Shown piece by piece: positions 18,027 through 25,453 of a stretch of DNA of 64,000 nt. Position numbers and translations under genes: made by a program. This DNA is from Dyella amyloliquefaciens (GTDB taxonomy: Bacteria > Pseudomonadota > Gammaproteobacteria > Xanthomonadales > Rhodanobacteraceae). The notes under the pieces are model-generated. The model made no database searches. It saw only the letters and a program-made list of their open reading frames with translations, and had not been told where the DNA came from. How positions within the stretch are numbered: the first letter of the stretch is position 1; the number at the start of each line of letters is the position of its first letter. The stretch covers positions 588,855 to 652,854 of the forward strand of contig NZ_SAYT01000001.1 of the NCBI RefSeq assembly GCF_004296575.1. The letters are read 5' to 3'.

Positions 18027-18161
18027 AGTCATGCGATCGCGAGCGACGATGGATGCGTCGTCGTTCTGTCATGACTAACGCAACGTGCAGCACTTGCATG
18101 TGCTGCATCACGTGGCTACTCTGCGCCTCCCATCAACCCCACCAACAGGAGGAATAGAACA

Positions 18162-18206
18162 ATGATTGTTGTAGCAGCAGCCTCCGCCGGGTCGACGCGC
18201 TTCTGA
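18162..18206 (+). CDS. Candidate 14-residue leader peptide upstream of rsgA
   Basis: A very strong ribosome site, AGGAGG at 18148-18153, precedes an ATG by eight bases and a 14-codon frame, MIVVAAASAGSTRF, ending in TGA. It is the best Shine-Dalgarno in this gap, yet it lies about 110 bases before the rsgA start. A hairpin and a possible helix covering the rsgA ribosome site follow. No independent evidence of expression exists; the reading could be coincidence. Confidence 0.45.
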   Translation: MIVVAAASAGSTRF

Positions 18207-18213
18207 TTGTCTG

Positions 18214-18318
18214 GCCAGCTTTCCAGCTGGCGCGCTTCATCTCTCCGCTTCGCACCCTGGCGATTCGTTCGGCCCCGTTTCGGTTGGCCGTCGTTCCCTT
18301 TGTCTGCAGGGTGCTTCC
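18214..18318 (+). promoter_or_regulatory. Possible attenuator structure in the rsgA 5' leader
   Basis: GCCAGCT (18214-18220) pairs with AGCTGGC (18225-18231) around TTCC. Further on GCACCCTG (18252-18259) can pair with CAGGGTGC (18307-18314), which contains the likely rsgA ribosome site seven bases before its ATG. GCCAG (18214-18218) can instead pair with CTGGC at 18257-18261, making the helices partly exclusive. The regulatory meaning is inference. Confidence 0.4.
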
Positions 18319-19371
18319 ATGTCTTTGATGTTTTCCCTCCACCAGCTCGGCTGGCGGCCTGAATATGCGCAACATTTGACGCTCGACGACTTCGAGGCGG
18401 GTTATCCCGCGCGCGTCGCGGCGGTGCATCGTGGTGGTCTCGATCTGCTCTCCTCGCGTGGGCCCGGTTCGGCCGTGGTGCCGCGCCATGTCGAGGCCGA
18501 TGCCGGTATCGCCGCGGGCGACTGGGTACTGGTGGAGCATGAGGCGGATCGCGTGATCCGCTTGCTGGATCGCCAGTCGCTGCTCGTTCGCATGGCGGCA
18601 GGTGCAGATCATCGCCGCCAGTCGATCGCGGCCAACCTTGATGCGTTGTTCATCGTGACCTCGTGCAACGACGACTTCAATGCGTCGCGCCTCGAGCGTT
18701 ACCTGGCCCTGGCGTTCGATGCATCGGTCACGCCCGTATTAGTGCTTACCAAGGCTGACCTTTGCGCCGATGTGGGTGGCTACGTCTCGCTGGCTGAGCG
18801 GCTCGCGCCGTCGGTGCCCGTCGTGGCACTCGATGCCACCCACCCCGAATCAGTGGAGCAGCTGTCGCCCTGGCTATCGCCCGGCAAGACGGTGGCGTTT
18901 GTCGGTTCTTCGGGCGTGGGCAAATCCACCCTGGCCAACAGCGTGATCGGCGACGTCGTGCAGCGCACGAGGGACATCCGTGAGGATGATGCGCGTGGCC
19001 GGCATACCACCACGGCACGCGAGATGTTTGCCACGGCCAGTGGCGCGTGGGTGATCGACACGCCGGGCATGCGCGAGTTGCGGTTGGGCACGGCGGCGCC
19101 TGACCTCGGCGCGGTGTTCGATGACGTGGAGCAGTACGCCATGCAATGCCGTTTCCGCGATTGCCTGCATGAGGATGATGCGGGTTGCGCCGTGGCGCGC
19201 GCCGTCGCTGAGGGTGCATTGGATGCGCGACGCCTGGAGAACTATCGCAAGCTGCAGCGAGAGGCGGCTCACGTCCAGCGCAGTGTGCGGGAGGAGCGTG
19301 AGCATGGCCGGCAGTTCGGCAAGCTGGTTCGCGAGGCCGTTCGTACGAAGCGCAAACGCCTGGAGCGCTGA
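18319..19371 (+). CDS. rsgA: Ribosome small subunit-dependent GTPase A
   Basis: 350 residues, full length for RsgA/YjeQ. It is a circularly permuted GTPase that helps the late maturation of the 30S ribosomal subunit. An N-terminal OB-fold (about 25-90) is followed by G4 LVLTKADL (near 139), then G1 GSSGVGKST (near 195), DARGRHTTT switch region and G3 IDTPGMREL. The C-terminal zinc-binding knuckle is CRFRDCLHEDDAGC with Cys/His/Cys ligands. The basic tail RTKRKRLER is typical. The leader contains a candidate short peptide and SD-covering helix. A 15-bp hairpin follows the gene. Confidence 0.96.
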   Translation: MSLMFSLHQLGWRPEYAQHLTLDDFEAGYPARVAAVHRGGLDLLSSRGPGSAVVPRHVEADAGIAAGDWVLVEHEADRVIRLLDRQSLLVRMAAGADHRRQSIAANLDALFIVTSCNDDFNASRLERYLALAFDASVTPVLVLTKADLCADVGGYVSLAERLAPSVPVVALDATHPESVEQLSPWLSPGKTVAFVGSSGVGKSTLANSVIGDVVQRTRDIREDDARGRHTTTAREMFATASGAWVIDTPGMRELRLGTAAPDLGAVFDDVEQYAMQCRFRDCLHEDDAGCAVARAVAEGALDARRLENYRKLQREAAHVQRSVREEREHGRQFGKLVREAVRTKRKRLER

Positions 19372-19400
19372 GGGGCAGCCATGAAAGCGAGGAAGAGCGG

Positions 19401-19435
19401 GACGATAGAGGCCGTGAAGAACGGCCTCTATCGTC
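19401..19435. terminator. Long hairpin between convergent genes
   Basis: GACGATAGAGGCCGT (19401-19415) and ACGGCCTCTATCGTC (19421-19435) form a perfect 15-bp stem with a 5-base loop. There is no T run, so it may end transcripts from both sides or stabilise the 3' ends. Confidence 0.6.
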
Positions 19436-19442
19436 GATGTGC

Positions 19443-20219
19443 TTACTTGCTGGAGGCCTTGTAGGTCAGGTCGCTGCTGTAGCTGTCCACGTGCGATGAA
19501 CTGCTTTCAGTGGCGTCGTTGAGCGACTTGCGCATCGCCTGAGCGTCCTGCTGGCCATACACGTTGGCAACCATCGTCCATAGCGGTGTTTCCGGATCCT
19601 TGCCCAGGTCTTCCCACGACTTGGCGGGAATGATCACGACGAAGTCCGGTGAATCGGCACCGGCATGCTGCATCTCGCCGATCATGTAGTTGTTGGGCCA
19701 CTTGGCCTTGTCTGCGGCTGCGGCGATCTTCTTGATCACGTCGACAAAGGCCTCATGCGGCTCGTGACCGTTCTTAAGCTTGAAGTCGACGACCTGGATG
19801 AACGGCGACGACAGCTGCATGCCCTTGGGCATGTGGCTCAGGTCCACGCGTGCCACGACGAACCCGCTCACTTCGCTCTTGAGGTGCGGATTGACGCTTG
19901 TGCGGTAGATCTGGTCGCACGCCTTGCTCGTCTCGTGCATCGCGTCGAAGGCTGACCACGGCACCGCATCGGTGGTGTAGGAGTACGCATAGGTGTCGCC
20001 GGTTTCGTGCGACCAGGCGGTCCATGTGTACTTGAAGCCATGCTCGCTCAGGCACTGGTTGTAGCTCTTGATACCGGTTTCATAGGCCTGCTGGTCGGCC
20101 GGGGCGACATAGTCGGTGTAATCACGGATGAGCATGGGCTTGGGCGCGTCGGCAGCAACGACAGCGCTGATGCAGCAGCAGGCGGCCACGCAGGCCAGCC
20201 AGAGCGTCGATGATTTCAT
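19443..20219 (-). CDS. Secreted protein of unknown function
   Basis: 258 residues with a signal peptide (MKSSTLWLACVAACCCISAVVAADAP, cleavage after about residue 23). The mature part has two cysteines (QCLSEHGF, ACDQIY) and no recognised motif. It contains HETGDTYAYSYTTDAVPW and repeats of aromatic residues suggesting a beta-rich fold. A serine-rich tail ends the protein. It is convergent with rsgA. The gene is well supported by the signal peptide and AGGGAGA before the start. Confidence 0.7.
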   Translation of the reverse strand: MKSSTLWLACVAACCCISAVVAADAPKPMLIRDYTDYVAPADQQAYETGIKSYNQCLSEHGFKYTWTAWSHETGDTYAYSYTTDAVPWSAFDAMHETSKACDQIYRTSVNPHLKSEVSGFVVARVDLSHMPKGMQLSSPFIQVVDFKLKNGHEPHEAFVDVIKKIAAAADKAKWPNNYMIGEMQHAGADSPDFVVIIPAKSWEDLGKDPETPLWTMVANVYGQQDAQAMRKSLNDATESSSSHVDSYSSDLTYKASSK

Positions 20220-20697
20220 GGTGTTCTCCCTTGAGGCGGCAGCCTCGTTGGTGGTTGCGGTCGCGTTATGGAGCGAAAGCGCGAAAACGATCGATCACGA
20301 AGGCAACAGCGTGGAATGAGACGTCTGCCATACGGGGATGGGGTGAAAAGCAGGAACGCCGGACACGACGTGTCGGCAACACGTTGTGGGTAGGGGTGAC
20401 GCAACGCCTTGTGGCGTCGTCGTGCCCGGCGTGTCGGAAAGGGAGAATGGTGAGCTATCGAGCATGGCGCGTCCCGACTTGGTCGAAGGGGCAGACTTCA
20501 CGTGAAACCGATCGTCGAACGATGTGTGACGTGAAGCGTCTGCCAGAAGCAAAGCCGGGCGGCGAGATGAATGTGGCGCTGGCTGCGAAGAGCGGGAATA
20601 CCCCAAAAAGCATAGGCCGCCCACGAGGGGCGGCCCGTTGATTCCATCAGTGCTTTCTTACGTTTCGTGGTGAAACGCCAGATGGTTCTTCTTCGGC
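20220..20697. other. Non-coding gap with a structured inverted repeat
   Basis: No convincing gene is seen in 478 bases. GCAGACTTCACGT (20491-20503) and ACGTGAAGCGTCTGC (20529-20543) form an imperfect long stem, with ATCGT/ACGAT at the tip (20511-20523). The minus-strand terminator of the downstream phosphatase-fold gene lies at 20615-20635. The rest may hold the promoter of the secreted protein. Confidence 0.5.
20605..20635 (-). terminator. Terminator of the endonuclease/phosphatase-family gene
   Basis: On the minus strand GGCCGCCC pairs with GGGCGGCC (20628-20635 with 20615-20622) around a 5-base loop, followed by TATGCTTTTTGG. Confidence 0.7.
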
Positions 20698-21552
20698 TCA
20701 GGGCTTGGCGTTTGTCCAGGACAGGTCGGTCACGACAGGGAAGTGGTCGGACGGATAGCGGCCGTTTTCCTGCGTGGTGACGGTGGCGTAATGCGTCGGT
20801 GTAAAGCCACGCGTAAGGATGAAATCGATGCGTTGGTCCGGGTTGCCGGTGAAATTGTGGAAGGTTTTTTCAGGGCCTTCGACCTTGGGCGAAGCCGCGC
20901 GGGCATCCTGCAGGGTTTTCGTCAGCAAGGCGTAAGTCGGGCTGCTGGGCGTGGTGTTCAGATCACCGGTGAGAATGAACGGCACATCCTTGGGCAGCGT
21001 CGCGATGCGCGCGATGATTTCCTTGGCGCCCTTTACGCGGATCGGCTCGTCCTGGTCGCGGTAGGGGAGATGCGTGTTGTAGTAGTAGAACGTCCGCCCC
21101 GTGTGGATGTCTTCGAACAGCGCCCAGGTCACCATGCGCGGGAAGATGTTGCCCCAGGTGATGCTGCCGGGCTTGTCGGGTGTATCGGAAAGCCAGAAGT
21201 TGCCCGAGTCCTTCAGGCGCAGTACGTCCTTCCGATAGAACACGCCCATGTGCTCATCGGCATGGCCACCGAAGCGATCGATACCGAACCAGGTGTATTC
21301 GGGCAGCTTGCTCACGACGTAGTCGCCCTGTTCCTTGTGCAGCTCCTGCGTACCGATCAGGTCGGGATGCTGTTCGCGGATGGTGTCCACGAAGATGTCG
21401 CGCCGGGCTTCCCAGCGATTGGGACCATCGGCCTCGACGGGGACGCGCACGTTGAAGCTCATCACGCGCAGGGTCTGGGCGGCGAGCGGATGGCTGGCGA
21501 AGCCAAAGACGACGAGCAACAGAGCCATCAACCAGGGGCGGAATGAAGTCAC
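20698..21552 (-). CDS. Exported endonuclease/exonuclease/phosphatase-family hydrolase
   Basis: 284 residues from GTG 21552 (AAGGA ten bases upstream); ATG 21528 is an alternative. A signal peptide covers about residues 1-25, ending FASHPLAAQ. The EEP fold is clear: LRVMSFNVRV at the start of the mature protein, IGTQELHKEQ with the metal-binding Glu, YNTHLPYRDQD, FILTGDLNTTPSS with Asp/Asn, and the final YPSDHFPVVTDL with catalytic Asp-His. Related periplasmic enzymes hydrolyse phosphodiesters or phosphates; the substrate is unknown. Confidence 0.9.
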   Translation of the reverse strand: MTSFRPWLMALLLVVFGFASHPLAAQTLRVMSFNVRVPVEADGPNRWEARRDIFVDTIREQHPDLIGTQELHKEQGDYVVSKLPEYTWFGIDRFGGHADEHMGVFYRKDVLRLKDSGNFWLSDTPDKPGSITWGNIFPRMVTWALFEDIHTGRTFYYYNTHLPYRDQDEPIRVKGAKEIIARIATLPKDVPFILTGDLNTTPSSPTYALLTKTLQDARAASPKVEGPEKTFHNFTGNPDQRIDFILTRGFTPTHYATVTTQENGRYPSDHFPVVTDLSWTNAKP

Positions 21553-21758
21553 GTGGGGAGGGTCCTTGCGATGAAGAGCCCCGACCGTAACACGGTGTGT
21601 CGCCCTGATGACAGGCACATGCGGTATGGTTTGCGCGAACTGCGCGGTAGTTGGGGAGCGCGCGTGGCGTCGCGATCGTCGATGGCGATGCGTGCCGTAT
21701 CGGGTTTCCCATGGCGGCGTGCCACGCACAGGTGTTCACCACTCCAGGGTTTCGAGCC

Positions 21759-22154
21759 ATGCCCCAGCGCGTCGCCACTTGCAGTTGTCGTCAGCTGATG
21801 TTGCGTACGACGGAAGAACCGTTGCGCGTTTCCATTTGTCATTGCCATGCGTGCCAGCGACGGACCGGCAGCGTGTTCGCCGTGCAGGCGCGCTTCCGCG
21901 AAGGGAGCGTGGTCGTCCGTGGCAACGCCACGCAGTACGTTCGCAAGGGCGATACCGGTCAGGACGCCACGTTCCATTTCTGCCCGGTGTGCGGTTCCAC
22001 GTTGTACTACCAGCTGGATTCCGTGGACGGCCTGATTGGCGTGCCCGTGGGTGCCTTTGCCAACCCGGATTTTCCCGCACCGAACATTTCCGTGTTCGAG
22101 GAGTGCATGCATTCGTGGGTGGTGTTGCCGGAAGGCATCGAGCACATGGATTGA
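21759..22154 (+). CDS. GFA/CENP-V-type zinc protein
   Basis: 131 residues. The glutathione-dependent formaldehyde-activating (GFA) fold is shown by its zinc cysteines: CSC at about residues 8-10, ICHCHACQRRTGS at about 27-39 and FHFCPVCGSTLYY at about 74-86, plus DGLIGVPVGAFANPDFP. Most family members have no proven activity; the name formaldehyde-activating is historical. The start is placed at the ATG before PQRVATCSC, because family members begin shortly before the CxC motif and AGGG precedes it. Confidence 0.88.
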   Translation: MPQRVATCSCRQLMLRTTEEPLRVSICHCHACQRRTGSVFAVQARFREGSVVVRGNATQYVRKGDTGQDATFHFCPVCGSTLYYQLDSVDGLIGVPVGAFANPDFPAPNISVFEECMHSWVVLPEGIEHMD

Positions 22155-22225
22155 TTGGCCATCCGCCGTGACGGCTGGAAAATGCGCCCCGGTCTCACGC
22201 GATTTGCAACGCAAAAACTTGCACT

Positions 22226-22252
22226 TCAAGGATGTATAGGGGGCGCCGATAC
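22226..22252 (+). promoter_or_regulatory. Sigma-28 (FliA) type promoter of the chemoreceptor gene
   Basis: TCAA at 22226-22229, 15 bases, then GCCGATAC at 22245-22252, close to the flagellar sigma consensus TAAA-N15-GCCGATAA (7 of 8 in the -10). It lies 40 bases before the chosen ATG, which also argues against the upstream start. Confidence 0.55.
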
Positions 22253-22291
22253 CTGTCATGGGGGGATAATCGTCCCTGGCAGGGGTTTGTC

Positions 22292-23950
22292 ATGCGCTTT
22301 ACCGTTCGTCTGAAAATCATTGCGGCCATGGGCATTGCCCTGGCCATAGCGGTCGTCGTGGGTGTGGTCGGGCTTTATGGCGTACGCGCCACGTACCGGC
22401 TGGTCGACGATATGTATCGCTCCAACGTGCTCGCGATCGTCGCCGTCAGTGACGTGCGCACGGCCATCATCAATGATCGGCTCGCACTCAATCGTTCGAT
22501 CATCGATCCCAGCCAGCGCACTCTTGGGAAGAAGGTCGCGGCCGACAAGGTGCGGCTGGACGCGGCGTGGCATCGCTATTACCCCGCCATGGTGTCCACG
22601 GATGAAGAGCGCCGCGTGGCCGAGCAATTCGAAGCCGCCCGCAAGGAAACCCTTCCCGTGATGGATCACGAGGTCGAGTTGCTGGACGCAGGCAAGACCG
22701 ACGAAGGTCGTGCGCTGCACATCGGCAAGGTGGGTGATGGCATGAGCCGCGAAACGGCCGCCATCGACCAGTTGGTCGGCATCAACGAGAAGCAGGCGGA
22801 AAATTCTGCGGCGGACGCGGCTGCGCATTTCGCGCGCACGTGGAAGGTCTCCATCGCCATGCTAGTGCTGGGTGTGCTGGTCCTGCTGGCGGTTGCCATG
22901 GCGCTGATCCGGGCCGTGACGCGACCGCTGAACCAGGCCCGCTTGCTTGCCAGCGCGATCCAGCAAGGACGGCTCAACAACACGACCGCCATCACCGGCA
23001 ACGACGAATTCAGCGACACGCTGCATTCGCTGGACGACATGGATCGCCAGCTCACCGCCATCGTCACCCAGGTGCGTGACGTGGCCGAGCAGGTCAATCA
23101 TGCCGCGCGCGATCTTTCCCAGGGCAACGACGACCTGTCCCAGCGCACGCAGGAACAGGCCAGCTCGCTTGAGGAAACCGCGGCCTCGATGGAAGAGCTG
23201 GCCACCACGGTGAAGCAGAATGCCGAGGGTGCGGGCCAGGCGCGCGAGATGGCGCTGCGCATGCGCCGACGCGCCGAAGAGGGTCGTGACGTCGCGGTCA
23301 CTGCCGTCGACGCGATGCAGGCGATCACCCAGGCCAGCAAGGAAGTGGGTGAGATCGTGGGCATGATCGATGAGATCGCCTTCCAGACCAATCTGCTGGC
23401 CTTGAATGCCGCGGTGGAAGCGGCGCGCGCGGGCGAGCAGGGGCGCGGCTTCTCGGTGGTGGCCACCGAGGTGCGCAATCTCGCCCAGCGCAGCAGCGTG
23501 GCGGCCAAGAGCATCAAGTCGCTGATCCAGGACACCACGTTCAAGGTGTCCGAAGGCGCAGGCCTGGTGCAACGTACCGGCCAGGCTCTCAACGACATCG
23601 CCGGCGACGTGCGTGAAGTGAGCACGATCATCGAAGTGATCGCCGCGGCGTCCGAAGAACAGTCCGCCGGCATCGGCCAGGTGAACAACGCGGTGATGAC
23701 GCTGGATGACGTGACCCAGCAGAACGCCGCCCTGGTCGAGGAAGCCAGCGCGGCCAGCCGCAATACGCTAGACCTGTCACAGGTACTGATGAAGCAGGTG
23801 GCTTACTTCACCCTGCAGGGCGAAACGGTCGTGGCGAAGCCGGCCATCGAACCTGCGGCCGTTCGACCGCCGGTCGGTCCGGCCCGGTCCCTCAAGCGCG
23901 CCGCCAGTGCCGAACTTGCCGTGGCCGGAGATGCCTGGACGGAATTCTGA
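22292..23950 (+). CDS. Methyl-accepting chemotaxis protein
   Basis: 552 residues. A first membrane helix (about 10-32) and a second (about 190-212) enclose a helical periplasmic sensor domain (4HB type). A HAMP domain (about 213-265) and the cytoplasmic signalling domain follow. The highly conserved tip includes [20 protein letters not shown], followed by [19 protein letters not shown]. The protein ends in AWTEF, matching the W-x-x-F core of the CheR/CheB-binding pentapeptide, so it probably recruits the methylation enzymes. The ligand is unknown. A sigma-28-like promoter lies directly upstream. Confidence 0.95.
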   Translation: MRFTVRLKIIAAMGIALAIAVVVGVVGLYGVRATYRLVDDMYRSNVLAIVAVSDVRTAIINDRLALNRSIIDPSQRTLGKKVAADKVRLDAAWHRYYPAMVSTDEERRVAEQFEAARKETLPVMDHEVELLDAGKTDEGRALHIGKVGDGMSRETAAIDQLVGINEKQAENSAADAAAHFARTWKVSIAMLVLGVLVLLAVAMALIRAVTRPLNQARLLASAIQQGRLNNTTAITGNDEFSDTLHSLDDMDRQLTAIVTQVRDVAEQVNHAARDLSQGNDDLSQRTQEQASSLEETAASMEELATTVKQNAEGAGQAREMALRMRRRAEEGRDVAVTAVDAMQAITQASKEVGEIVGMIDEIAFQTNLLALNAAVEAARAGEQGRGFSVVATEVRNLAQRSSVAAKSIKSLIQDTTFKVSEGAGLVQRTGQALNDIAGDVREVSTIIEVIAAASEEQSAGIGQVNNAVMTLDDVTQQNAALVEEASAASRNTLDLSQVLMKQVAYFTLQGETVVAKPAIEPAAVRPPVGPARSLKRAASAELAVAGDAWTEF

Positions 23951-24041
23951 GCGACTTCTCGGAATGGCATTCAACCCATGGCGCGCTCGGACGTTCCATG
24001 CATGGGCCATCATCCTGATGGCGGCGAAGCAAGAGGAACCT

Positions 24042-24290
24042 ATGCAGTCAGGAGAGTCCGATCGTTGGGCAAGGACGCGCGAGCGTGGCATGTGGCGCTT
24101 TGTGCTGCGCAGCGGTGTGCTGTTCTATGGCCTGCCGATGTTTTTCATCATGACCTACCTCATCCCCCATCCGCGATTGACGACACCGCAGTCCGCCGTG
24201 TTGTGGCTGATTGGCGGCGCGGGCTACGGCCTGGCCATGTGGATGGTGCAGGAACGCCGATTCAGAAAGGTGACTCGACGCCCATCGTGA
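24042..24290 (+). CDS. Small two-helix membrane protein
   Basis: 82 residues from the ATG with AGAGGA five bases upstream. Two hydrophobic segments lie at about residues 25-43 (VLFYGLPMFFIMTYLI) and 52-72 (AVLWLIGGAGYGLAMWMV), with a basic C-terminus (RRFRKVTRRPS), so both ends are probably cytoplasmic. It resembles small uncharacterised membrane proteins of this bacterial family. The gap to the next gene (24291-24546) holds nothing clear. Confidence 0.65.
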   Translation: MQSGESDRWARTRERGMWRFVLRSGVLFYGLPMFFIMTYLIPHPRLTTPQSAVLWLIGGAGYGLAMWMVQERRFRKVTRRPS

Positions 24291-24546
24291 TTTTCCCTTC
24301 ACGAAAAGGCGAATCGCTTTTCATCTGGTCTTTCGGTCTGCTGGCGCAGTGTCTCGTGAGACCGCGGTCGGGCGGTTTGTGGCTGCGGTGGGTCGGTGTG
24401 TACGTGTGCCTGCATCACGGGCGGCGTGACAACCGGGAGGCTTCAGCAAGTTCCGCCTGACGTAGGGGGCGGGGTCTCTCGGCATGCAGCTTGCCCACGC
24501 TATGCGGGCGCGCGCACGCATGAAGCCAACAAAAGGAGACCAGACC

Positions 24547-25128
24547 ATGGCACGCCAAATTACCTACGTCGTTCGTGCATTCGCTGGTGCAATGATCGTC
24601 GCGCTCTGCGGCTGCTCTGACTTCGTCAAGAAGACCGATTACGACGCCGCCATCACCGAACTGCGCGGCAACGATCAGAAGCAACAGCAGGAAATCGATT
24701 CGATCAAGCAGGACATGCAGCAGAAGTTCGCGCAGTACGATTCGCAGATCACCGCCATGCAGGGGCGCATCAGCGTCAATACGATCGCGCACTTCGATAC
24801 CAATCAATCGACGATCCGCGACGACGACAAGAAGCAGCTCGATGATTTCGCCAAGATCATCAAGGACCATCATTCCAATGCCGTCATCACCGCCGAAGGG
24901 TTCGCCGACCCGTCGGGCAGCGCAGGCTACAACCGCCGTCTTGCCCAGAAAAGGGCTGACGCCGTACGCGACTACCTGATCCAGACCGGCGGCCTCAATG
25001 CCGAACAGGTCCGCGCCGTCGGCTACGGCGAAGTGAAGAACCGCCAGGTCGTGAAAGGCGCCCATGGCGACGAAGGCCAGCCGAACCGCCGCGTGACCCT
25101 GGTGACGGATTTCACCGGTAGTACCTGA
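24547..25128 (+). CDS. OmpA-family peptidoglycan-associated lipoprotein
   Basis: 193 residues from the ATG with AAAGGAG about ten bases upstream. A signal peptide ends in ALCGCS, a lipobox-like site placing the lipidated Cys near residue 23. Residues about 30-75 form a coiled-coil linker (NDQKQQQEIDSIKQDMQQKF). Residues about 80-190 are an OmpA_C domain with NTIAHFDTNQSTI, AEGFADPSGSAGYNRRLAQK (the Asp/Arg pair that binds diaminopimelate) and VRAVGYGE. It probably tethers the outer membrane to peptidoglycan. A strong hairpin terminator follows at 25187. Confidence 0.9.
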   Translation: MARQITYVVRAFAGAMIVALCGCSDFVKKTDYDAAITELRGNDQKQQQEIDSIKQDMQQKFAQYDSQITAMQGRISVNTIAHFDTNQSTIRDDDKKQLDDFAKIIKDHHSNAVITAEGFADPSGSAGYNRRLAQKRADAVRDYLIQTGGLNAEQVRAVGYGEVKNRQVVKGAHGDEGQPNRRVTLVTDFTGST

Positions 25129-25186
25129 GGCTTCTTTGGTCAGCGTGCCATTCCATATGGCACGGAGCTGGTTGTAGCTAAACGAC

Positions 25187-25212
25187 AAACGCCGCCCCAC
25201 GGGGCGGCGTTT
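25187..25212. terminator. Terminator after the OmpA-like gene, adjacent to a rho 3'-end remnant
   Basis: AAACGCCGCCC (25187-25197) pairs with GGGCGGCGTTT (25202-25212) around CACG. It sits 26 bases left of a rho-like 3' end, the same order as the real rho terminator. Confidence 0.75.
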
Positions 25213-25237
25213 GTGCTTTCCGGCAAAACGCTCGGGA

Positions 25238-25270
25238 TCAGGATTTCATCGAACTGAAGAGTTCGTGATC
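25238..25270 (-). pseudogene. Remnant of a rho 3' end (copy 3)
   Basis: On the minus strand bases 25270-25238 read DHELFSSMKS followed by stop, matching the Rho C-terminus [14 protein letters not shown]. The order terminator then rho end is the same as at the intact gene. Similarity fades beyond about 35 bases. The rest of the 25129-25453 gap holds the probable promoter of the next gene: TTGAAA at 25336 with TAATGT 17 bases later. Confidence 0.55.
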
Positions 25271-25453
25271 GGCCGTCATTGGTTGAACCTTCCAAATGAG
25301 CCTTCTCACTTGCGGTCGATCGACAGCGGTCTTGCTTGAAACTTACAAACCGTGACAGTAATGTTATCACTACGTCAGCTTGGCGTAAGTTTTTGCGCAA
25401 GGGCGTGACGGACGCTCGAAACGACGATTTGTTTCTTGCTCGGGGGCTGCCGC

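Noticed and set aside
20210..20641. 143-codon frame in the 20.2-20.7 kb gap
   Set aside because: Trp/Arg-rich reading through structured non-coding sequence, no ribosome site.
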